Shown here in pieces: positions 1 through 12,300 of a stretch of DNA of 64,000 nucleotides (positions within the stretch are counted from its first letter, which is position 1; every line of letters begins with the position of its first letter). Made by a program: the position numbers and the translations under genes. This stretch comes from Calliopsis andreniformis. Lineage: Eukaryota > Arthropoda > Insecta > Hymenoptera > Andrenidae. The stretch is taken from the NCBI RefSeq assembly GCF_051401765.1, contig NW_027480468.1, positions 2,170,001 to 2,234,000 of the forward strand, given 5' to 3'. The notes beneath the pieces were generated by a model. That model worked only from the letters and a program-made list of their open reading frames with translations. It was not told the DNA's origin and did no database searches.

Positions 1-714
1 AATAATAAATCTTCAATCCTCAATCCTCAGTCCTCAAACCTCAATCCTGAATCCTCAATCCTGAATCCTCAATCTTCAATCCTCAATCCTCAATCCTCAA
101 TCCTCAATCCTCACTCTTCAATCCTCAATACCCAATCCTCAATCTTCAATCCTCAATCCTCAATCCTCAATTCTCAAACCCCAATCCTCAGTCCTCAGTC
201 CTCAAACCTCAATCTTCAATCCTCAATCCTCAATCCTCAATTCTCAATCCTCAATCCTCAATCGTCAGTCCTCAAACGTCAATATTCAACCCTCAGTCCT
301 GGTCCCCAATCCACAACCCTCAATCCTCAATCCTCAATCTTCAATCATCAATATTCAATCTTCAGTCCTCAATCCTCAATCCTCAATCCTCAATCCTCAA
401 TGTTCAATTCTCAATCCTCAATCCTCAATTCTCAATCCTCAATCCTCAATCCTCAATCCTCAATCCTCAATCCTCAATCCTCAGTCTATAATCCTCAATA
501 CTCAATCATCAATCCTCAATCCTCAGTCCTCAATCCTCAAACCTCAATCCCCAACCCTCAGCCCACATCCTCAATCCTCGATCCTAAATCCTCAATCCTC
601 AATCTTCAATCCTCAATAATAAATCTTCAATCATCAATCCTCAGTCCTCAAACCACAATCCTGAATCCTCAATCCTGAATCCTCAATCCTGAATCCTCAA
701 TCTTCAATCCTCAA
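1..714 (+). repeat. Left-edge heptamer stretch with two 6-nt phase slips
   Basis: This is ordinary variant heptamers with no island. A copy of the H module lies at about 260-375 and carries the 6-nt unit TGGTCC instead of a heptamer, just before a CACAACC-type unit. A second slip (ACATCC) sits near 565-572. The start of the window shows TCAATAA-type units also seen at 15762 and 16621. No gene or unique sequence is visible. Confidence 0.85.
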
Positions 715-719
715 TACTC

Positions 720-1275
720 AATTTTCAATCCTCAATCCTCAATTCTCAATCCCCAATCCTCAATATTCAACACACAACACTCAACCACCAATCCTCAATA
801 CACAAAAATCAATCCTCAATTCTCAATACTCAATAGAATATCCTGAACCCTCATGTTTCAATACTCAAACCGCAATATTCAATAATCATATCTCAATCCT
901 CAAACATCAATCCTAAACACTCAATCCTCAACACTCAGTCCTCTCTCTTCAAGCCTCCATCCTCAACCCTCAATCCTCAAGGGTCAATCCTCAATCCTCG
1001 ATCCTCAACCCTCAATCCTCAGTCCTCAAACCTCAATACCGAATCCTCAATCCTGAATCCTCAACCTTCAGCCCTCAGTCCTCAACAATCAATTGTCAAT
1101 CCTCAATCCTCAACAGAATATCCTCAATTCACAGCATTCAATACTCAATCCCCATTCTTCAATCTTCAAATCTCAATCCACAAACGTCAATTCCCATCAC
1201 TCAACCCTCAACACTAAATCCTCAATCTTCAATCCTCAATCCTCAATCCTCAATCTTCAATTCTCAATACTCAGT
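720..1275 (+). repeat. 805-bp tandem duplication, copy 1 (beta-B plus alpha-C island pair)
   Basis: The block holds a beta-B island (core near 831) followed about 280 bp later by an alpha-C island (core near 1113). It repeats 805 bp downstream, and 805 is exactly 115 heptamers. Landmarks matching at that offset include the CAATTC unit near 741 (1546) and the ATG at 1093 (1898). Similarity fades after about 1275, so the duplicated block is shorter than the spacing. The same B-then-C order recurs near 22250, 34611 and 37883. Confidence 0.85.
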
Positions 1276-1524
1276 CCTCAATCCTCAATCCTCAATCTTC
1301 AATCTTCAATACTCAATCTTCAATCCCCAATCCTCATTCCTCAATCCTCAATCCTCAATCCTCAATCCTCAATCTTCAATCCTCAATACTCAATCTTCAT
1401 TCCTCAATCCTCAATCCTCAATCCTCAATCCTCAATCCTCAGTCCTCAATCCTCAATCTTCAATCCTCAATTCTCAATCTTCAATCCTCAATCCTCAATC
1501 CTCAATCCTCAATCCTCAATACTC

Positions 1525-2080
1525 AATCTTCAATCCTCAATCCTCAATTCTCAATAACCAATCCTCAATATTCAACACACAACACTCAACCACCAATCCT
1601 CAATACACAAAAATCAATCCTCAATTCTCAATACTCAATAGAATATCCTGAACTCTCATGGTTCAATACTCAAACCGCAATATTCAATAATCATATCTCA
1701 ATCCTCAAACATCAATCCTAAACACTCAATCCTCAACACTCAGTCCTCTCTCTTCAAGCCTCCATCCTGAACCCTCAATCCTCAAGCGTCAATCCTAAAT
1801 CCTCAATCCTCAACCCTCAATCCTCAGTCCTCAAACCTCAATACCGAATCCTCAATCCTGAATCCTCAACCTTCAGCCCTCAGTCCTCAACAATCAATTG
1901 TCAATCCTCAATCCTCAACAGAATATACTCAATTCACAGCTTTCAATACTCAATCCCCATTCTTCAATCTTCCAATCTCAATCCACAAACGTCAATTCCC
2001 ATCACTCAACCCTCAACACTAAGTCCTCAATCTTCAATCCTCAATCCTCAATCCTCAATCTTCAGCCCTCAATACTCAAT
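1525..2080 (+). repeat. 805-bp tandem duplication, copy 2
   Basis: Second copy of the B-C island pair, with cores near 1643 and 1919. It differs from copy 1 by scattered substitutions, for example AATATCC becoming AATATAC in the alpha-C core. No net indel is visible, because the offset stays at 805. Confidence 0.85.
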
Positions 2081-2544
2081 GCTCAATCCTCAATCCTCAA
2101 TTCTCAATCCTCAATACTCAATCCTCAATCGTCAATCCTCAATCCCCAATCCTCAATCTTCAATCCTCAATCCTCAATCCTCAATCCTCAATCCTCAATC
2201 TTCAATCCTCAATACTCAATCTCCAATCCTCAATCATCAATCCTAAATCCTCAATCCTCAATCCTCAATCCTCAATCTTCAATCCTCAATACTCAATCTT
2301 CAATCCTCAATCCTCAATCCTCAATCCTCAGTCCTCATTCTTCAATCCTCAATACCCAATCCCTTAATCTTCAATCCTCAATCCTCTATCCTCAATTCTC
2401 ACTCATCAATCCTCAATCCTCAGACCTCAAACATCAATACTCATCCCTCAGTCCTCGTCCTCAATCCACAACCCTCAATCCTCAATCCTCAATCTTCAAT
2501 CATCAATATTCAATCTTCAATCCTCAATCCTCAATCCTCAATCC
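2081..2544 (+). repeat. Variant heptamers with H-type phase slip
   Basis: Ordinary variant heptamers with no island. An H-module copy lies at about 2420-2520, with the phase-slip unit TCGTCC near 2450. One unit near 2360-2366 (CAATCCCTTAATC region) is irregular. No coding or RNA feature is visible. Confidence 0.75.
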
Positions 2545-3045
2545 TCAATCCTCAACCCTCAATACTCAATCTTCAATCCTCAAACCTCAATCCTCAATCC
2601 TCAATCTTCAATCCTCAATCCTCAATCCTCAATCCTCAATGTTCATTCTTCAATCCTCAATACCCAATCCTCAATCTTCAATCGTCAATCCTCAATCCTC
2701 AACTCTCAATCCTCAATCCTCAATCCTCAGTCTTCAAACCTCAATCCTCAGCCCTCAGCCCTCATCTTCAATCCTCAATCCTCAATCCTCAATTCTCAAT
2801 CTTCAATCCTCAATACTCAATCTTCAATCCTCAATCCTCAATTCTCAATCCTCAATACTCAATCCTCAATCGTCAATCCTCAATCCCCAATCCTCAATCT
2901 TCAATACTCAAACCTCTATCTTCAATCCTCAATACTCAATCTTCAATCCTCAATCCTCAATCCTCAATCCTCAATCCTCATGCTTCAATCCTTAATACCC
3001 AATCCTCAATCTTCAATCCTCAATCCTCAATCGTCAATCCTCAAT
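2545..3045 (+). repeat. ~500-bp block, copy 1 of 3
   Basis: This block reappears at about 5710-6210 (offset 3165) and 11336-11836 (a further 5626). All three share the rare order TCAAACC, TCAATCC, TCAATCC, TCAATCT and the run of TCAGCCC units followed by a 6-nt TCATCT. They also share an unusual TTAATAC unit at the right end. The block is therefore older than the 5.6-kb HOR that carries the other two copies. Confidence 0.8.
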
Positions 3046-3660
3046 ACCCAATCCTCAATCTTCAATACTCAATACTCAATCCTCATTCCTCAATCCTCAG
3101 CCATCAATCCTCAATACTCAATCTTCAATCCTCAATCCTCAATCCTCGATACTCAATCCTCAATCCTCAGTCCTCAATACTCAATCTCCGATCCGCAATA
3201 CCCAATCCTCAATCTTCAATCCTCAATACTCAATACTCAATCCTCAATCCTCAATCCTCAATCCTCTATCCTCAATCCTCAGTCCTAAAACCTCAATCCT
3301 GGATCCTCAATCCTGAATCCTCAACCTTCAGACCTCAGTCCTCAACAATCAGTTGTCAATCCTCAATCCTCAATAGAATATCATCAGCTCAGAGTTTTCC
3401 ATACGCAATACTCAATCTGCAATCTTCATATTTCTATCCACAAACATCAATCCTCACCACTCAACCCTGAACACTCAGTCCCCAATCCTCAATCTTCAAT
3501 CCTCAATCCTCAATCCTCAATCTTCAATCCTCAATCCTCAATCCTCAATCCTCAATCCTCATTCTTCAATCCTCAATACCCAATCCTCAATCTTCAATCC
3601 TCAATCCTCAATCCTCAATCCTCAATCCTCAATCCTCAATCCTCAATCCTCAGTCCTCAA
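3046..3660 (+). repeat. Variant heptamers plus one alpha-A2 island
   Basis: An alpha island spans about 3280-3480, with its core (AATAG then AATATCA) near 3370 and the AGAGTTT-TCCATAC pair typical of the A2 subfamily. The rest is ordinary variant heptamers leading into the 5.6-kb HOR. Confidence 0.8.
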
Positions 3661-4644
3661 TCCTCAATCCTCAATCTTCAATCCTCAATACTCAATCATC
3701 AATCCCCAATCCTCAATCCTCAGTCCTCAATCCTCAAACCTCAATCCTCAATCCTCAATCCTCAATCCTCAATCCTCAACATTCAATCCTCAATACTCAA
3801 TCTTCAATCCTCAATCCTCAATCCTCAATCGTCAATCTTCAATCCTCAATCCTCCATCCTCAATCCTCAATCCTCAATCCTCATTCTTCAATCCTCAATA
3901 CCCAATCCTCAATCTTCAATCCTCAATCCTCAATCCTCAATTCTCAATCCTCAATCCTCAGTCCTCAGTCCTCAAACCTCAATCCTCGAGCCTCAGCCCT
4001 CATCGTCAATCCTCAATCCTCAATCCTCAATCCTCAATCGTCAATCCTGAATACACAATCCGCAATCCTCAATCCTCAATTCTCAATCCTCAATACTCAA
4101 TCCTCAATCGTCAATCCTCAATCCCCAATCCTCAATCTTCAATCCTCAATCCTGAATCCTCAATCCTCAATCCTCAGTCTTCAATCCTCAATAGTCAATC
4201 TTCAATCCTCAATCCTCAATCCTCAATCCTCAAACCTCAATCCTCAACCCTCAATCCTCAATTCTCAATCTTCAATCCTCAATACTCAATCCTCAATCCT
4301 CAATCCTCAATCCTCAATCCTCATTCTTCAATCCTCAATACCCAATCCTCAATCTTCAATCCTCAATCCGCAATCCTCAATTCTCAATACTCAATCCTCA
4401 ATCCCCAGACCTCAAACATAAATACTAAACCCTCAGTCCTCGTCCTCAATCCGCAACCCTCAATCCTCAATCCACAATCTTCAATCATCAATATTCAATC
4501 TTCAGTATTCAATCCTCAATCCTCAATCCTCAATCCTCAATCATCAATCCGCAATCTTCAATACTCAATCCTCAATCCTCAATCCCCAATCCTCAATCCT
4601 CAATCATCAATCCTCAATCTTCAATCCTCAATACTCAATCTTTA

Positions 4645-5114
4645 ACCCTCAATCCTCAATCCTCAATCCTCAATCCTCAATGTTCAATTCTCAATACCCA
4701 ATCCTCAATCTTAAATCGTCAATCCTCAATCCTCAATCCTCAATCCTCAATCCTCAATCCTCAATCATCAATCCTCAGACCTCAAACATCAATACTCGAC
4801 CCTCAGTCCTCGTCCTCAATCCACAACACTCAATCCTCAATCCTCAATCTTCAATCACCAATATTCAATCTTCAATCGTCAATCCTCAATCCTCAGTCCT
4901 CATTCTTCAATCCTCAGTAACCAATCCTCAATCTTCAATCCTCAATCCTCAATCCTCATTTCTCAATCCTCAATCCTCAATCCTCAGTCCTCTAACGTCA
5001 ATATTCAACCCTCAGTCCTGGTCCACAATCCACAACCCTCAATCCTCAATCCTCAATCTTCAATCATCAATATTCAATCTTCAGTCCTCAATCCTCAATC
5101 CTCAATCCTCAATC
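4645..5114 (+). repeat. 439-bp tandem repeat unit, first copy (in 5.6-kb copy 1)
   Basis: The landmark unit TCAATGT with its ATG at 4680 recurs at 5119, an offset of 439. The unit holds two 6-nt slips (TCGTCC near 4810 and TGGTCC near 5010), which explains why 439 is 5 modulo 7. The second, partial copy runs from 5115 to about 5355. The same pair recurs at 10313 and 10752 in 5.6-kb copy 2. Confidence 0.85.
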
Positions 5115-5355
5115 CTCAATGTTCAATTCTCAATACCCAATCCTCAATCTTAAATCATCAATCCTCAATCCTCAATCCTCAATCCTCAATCCTCAATCCT
5201 CAATCATCAATCCTCAGACCTCAAACATCAATACTCGACCCTCAGTCCTCGTCCTCAATCCACAACACTCAATCCTCAATCCTCAATCTTCAATCATCAA
5301 TATTCAATCTTCAATCCTCAATCCTCAATCCTCAGTCCTCAATCCTCAATCCTGA
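5115..5355 (+). repeat. 439-bp tandem repeat unit, second (partial) copy
   Basis: Nearly identical to 4676-4916 for about 240 bp, after which the sequences part. TCAATCA replaces TCAATCG near 5155, and the TCAATCA-TCAATAT pair near 5290 replaces TCAATCA-CCAATAT in the first copy. Confidence 0.82.
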
Positions 5356-6294
5356 ATCCTCAGTCATCAATACTCAATCTTCAGTACTCAATCCTCAATC
5401 CTCAATCCTCAATCCTCAATCCTCAATCCTCAATCCTCAATCCACAGTCCTCAAACCACAGTCCTGAAACCTCAATCCTGAATCCTCAATCTTCAGAACT
5501 CAGTCCTCAACAATCAGCTGTCAATCCTCAATCCTCACTAGAATATCCTCAGTTCAGAGATTTCCATACGCAATACTCAATATGCAATCTTCATATCTCT
5601 ATCCACAAACATCAATTCTCATCACTCAACCATCAACTCTCAGTCCCCAATCCTCAATCTTCAATCGTCAATCCTCAATCCTCAATTATCAATCCTCAAT
5701 CCTCAATCCTCAATCTTCAACCCTCAATACTCAATCTTCAATCCTCAAACCTCAATCCTCAATCCTCAATCTTCAATCCTCAATCCTCAATCCTCAATCC
5801 TCAATGCTCATTCTTCAATCCTCAATACCCAATCCTCAATCTTCAATCGTCAATCCTCAATCCTCAACTCTCAATCCTCAATCCTCAATCCTCAGTCTTC
5901 AAACCTCAATCCTCAGCCCTCAGCCCTCATCTTCAATCCTCAATCCTCAATCCTCAATTCTCAATCTTCAATCCTCAATACTCAATCTTCAATCCTCAAT
6001 CCCCAATTCTCAATCCTCAATACTCAATCCTCAATCGTCAATCCTCAATCCCCAATCCTCAATCTTCAATACTCAAACCTCAATCTTCGATCCTCAATAC
6101 TCAATCTTCAATCCTCAATCCTCAATCCTCAATCCTCAATCCTCATTCTTCAATCCTTAATACCCAATCCTCAATCTTCAATCCTCAATCCTCAATCGTC
6201 AATCCTCAATCCCCAATCCTCAATCCTCAATACTCAATCTTCAATCCTCAATCCTCAATCCTCGATCCTCAATCCTCAATACTCAGTCCTCAAT

Positions 6295-8028
6295 ACCCAA
6301 TCTTCAATCTTCAATCCTCGATCCTCAATCCTCAATCCCCAATCCTCAATCCTCAATCCACAGTCCTCAAACCACAATTCTGAATCCTCAATCCTGAATC
6401 CTCAATATTCAGCACTCAGTCCTCAACAATCAGTTGTCAATCCTCAATCCCCAATAGAATATCCTCAATTCACAGTTTTCAATACTCAATACTCAATCTG
6501 CAATCTTCAAATCTCTATCCACAAACATCAATTCTCATCACTCAACACTCAACACTCAGTCCTCAATGTTCAATCCTCAATCCTCAATATTCGATCCTCA
6601 ATCCTCAATCCTCAATCCTCAATCCTCAATCCTCAATACTCAATCATCAATCCTCAATCCTCAATCTTCAATCCTCAATACTCAATCTTCAATCCTCAAT
6701 CCTCAATCCTCAATCCTCAGTCCTCATTCTTCAATCCTCAATACAGAATCCTCAATCTTCAATCCTCAATCCTCAATCCTCAATTCTCAATCCTCTATCC
6801 TCAATCCTCAGACCTCAAACAGCAATACTCAACCCTCAGTCCTGGTCCTGAATCCACAACCCTCAATGCTCAATCCTCAACGTTCAATCATCAATATTCA
6901 ATCTTCAATCCTCAACCCTCAATCCTCAATCCTCAATCCTGAATACTCAATGTTCAATCCTCAATACCCAATCTTCAATCCTCAACCCTCAACCCTCAAT
7001 CCTCAATCCCCAATCCTCAATCCTCAATCCTCAGTCCTCAAACCACAGTCCTGAATCCTCAATCCTGAATCCTCAATCTTCAGCCCTCAGTCCTCAACAA
7101 TCAGTTGTCAATCCTCAATCCTCACTAGAATATCCTCAGTTCAGAGTTTTCCATACGCAATACTCAATCTGCAACCTTCATATCTCTATCCACAAACATC
7201 AATTCTCATCACTCAGCCATCAACACTCAGTCCCGTATCCTCAATCTTCAATCGTCAAACCTCAATCCTCAATCCCCAATCCTCAATCTTCAATCCTCAA
7301 TACTCAATCTTCAATCCTCAATCCTCAATCCACAACCTTCAATCATCAATATTCAATCTTCAATCCTCAATCTTCGATCCTCAACCCTCAATCCTCAATC
7401 CTCAATCCTCAATCCTCAATGTTCAATCCTCAATACCCAATCTTCATTCTTCAATCCTCAATACTCAATCTTCAATACTCAATCCTCAATCCTCAATCCT
7501 CAATCCTCAATCCTCAGTCCTCAATCCTCAACCTTCAATCCTCAATACTCAATCTTCAATCCTCAATCCTCAATCCTCAATCCTCAATCCTCAATCCTCA
7601 ATCCTCAGTCCTCAATCCTCATTCTTCAATCCTCAATACCCAATCCTCTATCTTCAATCCTCAATCCTCAATCCTCAATTCTCAATCCTCAGTCCTCAAT
7701 CCTCAGACCTCAGACATCAATACTCAACCCTCAGTCCTCGTCCTCAATCCACAACACTCAATCCTCAATCATCGACCTTCAATCATCAATATTCAATCTT
7801 CAGTCCTCAATCCTCAATCCTCAATCCTCAATGTTCAAACCGCAATACCCAATCCTCAATCTTCAATCCTCAATCCTCAATCCTCAATCCTCAATCCTCA
7901 ATCGTCTATCCTCAATACCCAATCTTCAATCTTGAATACTCAATACTCAATCTTCAATACTCAATCCTCAATCCTCAATCCTCAATCCTCAATCCTCAGT
8001 CCTCAATCCTCAATCTTCAATCCTCAAT
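6295..8028 (+). repeat. 1734-bp tandem repeat unit, first copy
   Basis: The block from about 6295 recurs from about 8029 at an offset of 1734 (6301/8035, 6566/8300, 7419/9153). It includes alpha islands with cores near 6452 and 7123 and two 6-nt slips (TGGTCC near 6838, TCGTCC near 7738). Those slips account for 1734 being 5 modulo 7. Confidence 0.85.
6367..6569 (+). repeat. Alpha-A island, reference copy (29 heptamers)
   Basis: 203 bp that divides into exactly 29 units, many of them far from TCAATCC. Landmarks in order are TCAAACC and ACAATTC, two TGAATCC units, TCAACAA-TCAGTTG, CCAATAG-AATATCC, TCAATTC-ACAGTTT, GCAATCT, ACAAACA, TCATCAC, TCAACAC and TCAATGT. The same order recurs in about 60 alpha islands across the window. 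Because register is kept, the island is a string of diverged heptamers and not an inserted foreign element. Confidence 0.9.
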
Positions 8029-9300
8029 ACCCAATCTTCAATCTTCAATCCTCGATCCTCAATCCTCAATCCCCAATCCTCAATCCTCAATCCACAGTCC
8101 TCAAACCACAATTCTGAATCCTCAATCCTGAATCCTCAATATTCAGCCCTCAGTCCTCAACAATCAGTTGTCAATCCTCAATCCCCAATAGAATATCCTC
8201 AATTCACAGTTTTCAATACTCAATACTCAATCTGCAATCTTCAAATCTCCATCCACAAACATCAATTCTCATCACTCAACACTCAACACTCAGTCCTCAA
8301 TGTTCAATCCTCAATCCTCAATATTCGATCCTCAATCCTCAATCCTCAATCCTCAATCCTCAATCCTCAATACTCAATCCTCAATCCTCAATCCTCAATC
8401 TTCAATCCTCAATACTCAATCTTCAATCCTCAATCCTCAATCCTCAATCCTCAGTCCTCATTCTTCAATCCTCAATACAGAATCCTCAATCTTCAATCCT
8501 CAATCCTCAATCCTCAATTCTCAATCCTCTATCCTCAATCCTCAGACCTCAAACAGCAATACTCAACCCTCAGTCCTGGTCCTGAATCCACAACCCTCAA
8601 TCCTCAATCCTCAACGTTCAATCATCAATATTCAATCTTCAATCCTCAACCCTCAATCCTCAATCCTCAATCCTGAATCCTCAATGTTCAATCCTCAATA
8701 CCCAATCTTCAATCCTCAACCCTCAACCCTCAATCCTCAATCCCTAATCCTCAATCCTCAATCCTCAGTCCTCAAACCACAGTCCTGAATCCTCAATCCT
8801 GAATCCTCAATCTTCAGCCCTCAGTCCTCAACAATCAGTTGTCAATCCTCAATCCTCACTAGAATATCCTCATTTCAGAGTTTTCCATACGCAATACTCA
8901 ATCTGCAACCTTCATATCTCTATCCACAAACATCAATTCTCATCACTCAGCCATCAACACTCAGTCCCGTATCCTCAACCTTCAATCGTCAAACCTCAAT
9001 CCTCAATCCCCAATCCTCAATCTTCAATCCTCAATACTCAATCTTCAATCCTCAATCCTCAATCCACAACCTTCAATCATCAATATTCAATCTTCAATCC
9101 TCAATCTTCGATCCTCAACCCTCAATCCTCAATCCTCAATCCTCAATCCTCAATGTTCAATCCTCAATACCCAATCTTCATTCTTCAATCCTCAATACTC
9201 AATCTTCAATACTCAATCCTCAATCCTCAATCCTCAATCCTCAATCCTCAGTCCTCAATCCTCAATCTTCAATCCTCAATACTCAATCTTCAATCCTCAA
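8029..9300 (+). repeat. 1734-bp tandem repeat unit, second (partial) copy
   Basis: Matches 6295-7566 and stops where copy 2 of the 5.6-kb HOR begins. Alpha cores lie near 8187 and 8857. The right end of the inner duplication coincides with the HOR junction, so this point was probably an unequal-exchange breakpoint. Confidence 0.82.
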
Positions 9301-12300
9301 TCCTCAATCTTCAATCCTCAATACTCAATCATCAATCCCCAATCCTCAATCCTCAGTCCTCAATCCTCAAACCTCAATCCTCAATCCTCAATCCTCAATC
9401 CTCAATCCTCAACATTCAATCCTCAATACTCAATCTTCAATCCTCAATCCTCAATCCTCAATCGTCAATCTTCAATCCTCAATCCTCCATCCTCAATCCT
9501 CAATCCTCAATCCTCATTCTTCAATCCTCAATACCCAATCCTCAATCTTCAATCCTCAATCCTCAATCCTCAATTCTCAATCCTCAATCCTCAGTCCTCA
9601 GTCCTCAAACCTCAATCCTCGAGCCTCAGCCCTCATCGTCAATCCTCAATCCTCAATCCTCAATCCTCAATCGTCAATCCTGAATACACAATCCGCAATC
9701 CTCAATCCTCAATTCTCAATCCTCAATACTCAATCCTCAATCGTCAATCCTCAATCCCCAATCCTCAATCTTCAATCCTCAATCCTGAATCCTCAATCCT
9801 CAATCCTCAGTCTTCAATCCTCAATAGTCAATCTTCAATCCTCAATCCTCAATCCTCAATCCTCAAACCTCAATCCTCAACCCTCAATCCTCAATTCTCA
9901 ATCTTCAATCCTCAATACTCAATCCTCAATCCTCAATCCTCAATCCTCAATCCTCATTCTTCAATCCTCAATACCCAATCCTCAATCTTCAATCCTCAAT
10001 CCGCAATCCTCAATTCTCAATACTCAATCCTCAATCCCCAGACCTCAAACATAAATACTAAACCCTCAGTCCTCGTCCTCAATCCGCAACCCTCAATCCT
10101 CAATCCACAATCTTCAATCATCAATATTCAATCTTCAGTATTCAATTCTCAATCCTCAATCCTCAATCCTCAATCATCAATCCGCAATCTTCAATACTCA
10201 ATCCTCAATCCTCAATCCCCAATCCTCAATCCTCAATCATCAATCCTCAATCTTCAATCCTCAATACTCAATCTTTAACCCTCAATCCTCAATCCTCAAT
10301 CCTCAATCCTCAATGTTCAATTCTCAATACCCAATCCTCAATCTTAAATCGTCAATCCTCAATCCTCAATCCTCAATCCTCAATCCTCAATCCTCAATCA
10401 TCAATCCTCAGACCTCAAACATCAATACTCGACCCTCAGTCCTCGTCCTCAATCCACAACACTCAATCCTCAATCCTCAATCTTCAATCACCAATATTCA
10501 ATCTTCAATCGTCAATCCTCAATCCTCAGTCCTCATTCTTCAATCCTCAGTAACCAATCCTCAATCTTCAATCCTCAATCCTCAATCCTCATTTCTCAAT
10601 CCTCAATCCTCAATCCTCAGTCCTCTAACGTCAATATTCAACCCTCAGTCCTGGTCCACAATCCACAACCCTCAATCTTCAATCCTCAATCTTCAATCAT
10701 CAATATTCAATCTTCAGTCCTCAATCCTCAATCCTCAATCCTCAATCCTCAATGTTCAATTCTCAATACCCAATCCTCAATCTTAAATCATCAATCCTCA
10801 ATCCTCAATCCTCAATCCTCAATCCTCAATCCTCAATCATCAATCCTCAGACCTCAAACATCAATACTCGACCCTCAGTCCTCGTCCTCAATCCACAACA
10901 CTCAATCCTCAATCCTCAATCTTCAATCATCAATATTCAATCTTCAATCCTCAATCCTCAATCCTCAGTCCTCAATCCTCAATCCTGAATCCTCAGTCAT
11001 CAATACTCAATCTTCAGTACTCAATCCTCAATCCTCAATCCTCAATCCTCAATCCTCAATCCTCAATCCACAGTCCTCAAACCACAGTCCTGAAACCTCA
11101 ATCCTGAATCCTCAATCTTCAGAACTCAGTCCTCAACAATCAGCTGTCAATCCTCAATCCTCACTAGAATATCCTCAGTTCAGAGATTTCCATACGCAAT
11201 ACTCAATATGCAATCTTCATATCTCTATCCACAAACATCAATTCTCATCACTCAACCATCAACTCTCAGTCCCCAATCCTCAATCTTCAATCGTCAATCC
11301 TCAATCCTCAATTATCAATCCTCAATCCTCAATCCTCAATCTTCAACCCTCAATACTCAATCTTCAATCCTCAAACCTCAATCCTCAATCCTCAATCTTC
11401 AATCCTCAATCCTCAATCCTCAATCCTCAATGCTCATTCTTCAATCCTCAATACCCAATCCTCAATCTTCAATCGTCAATCCTCAATCCTCAACTCTCAA
11501 TCCTCAATCCTCAATCCTCAGTCTTCAAACCTCAATCCTCAGCCCTCAGCCCTCATCTTCAATCCTCAATCCTCAATCCTCAATTCTCAATCTTCAATCC
11601 TCAATACTCAATCTTCAATCCTCAATCCCCAATTCTCAATCCTCAATACTCAATCCTCAATCGTCAATCCTCAATCCCCAATCCTCAATCTTCAATACTC
11701 AAACCTCAATCTTCGATCCTCAATACTCAATCTTCAATCCTCAATCCTCAATCCTCAATCCTCAATCCTCATTCTTCAATCCTTAATACCCAATCCTCAA
11801 TCTTCAATCCTCAATCCTCAATCGTCAATCCTCAATCCCCAATCCTCAATCCTCAATACTCAATCTTCAATCCTCAATCCTCAATCCTCAGTCCTCAATC
11901 CTCAATACTCAATCCTCAATTCTCAATCCTCTATCCTCAATCCTCAGACCTCAAACAGCAATACTCAACCCTCAGTCCTGGTCCTGAATCCACAACCCTC
12001 AATGCTCAATCCTCAACGTTCAATCATCAATATTCAATCTTCAATCCTCAACCCTCAATCCTCAATCCTCAATCCTGAATACTCAATGTTCAATCCTCAA
12101 TACCCAATCTTCAATCCTCAACCCTCAACCCTCAATCCTCAATCCCCAATCCTCAATCCTCAATCCTCAGTCCTCAAACCACAGTCCTGAATCCTCAATC
12201 CTGAATCCTCAATCTTCAGCCCTCAGTCCTCAACAATCAGTTGTCAATCCTCAATCCTCACTAGAATATCCTCAGTTCAGAGTTTTCCATACGCAATACT

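Larger units (their letters stand above)
3661..9293 (+). repeat. 5.6-kb higher-order repeat, copy 1
   Basis: The block from 3661 reappears from 9294 at an offset of 5633, then 5626 (one heptamer lost), then 5136 and 5143 after an internal deletion in copy 2. It contains a 439-bp and a 1734-bp internal tandem duplication and alpha islands with cores near 5530, 6452, 7123, 8187 and 8857. I count nine 6-nt phase-slip units between 3661 and 9293. Nine missing bases give 5 modulo 7, matching 5633 modulo 7, so the whole repeat is otherwise in register. Confidence 0.88.

Noticed and set aside
5119..5355. Minus-strand coding potential
   Set aside because: The complement of the canonical unit meets TGA every 21 nt in all three frames, so no meaningful frame exists on that strand here or elsewhere in the window.
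6367..6569. Islands as inserted transposons or short interspersed elements
   Set aside because: They keep exact heptamer register, align unit by unit with the flanking repeat, and show no target-site duplication, poly-A tail or terminal inverted repeat.
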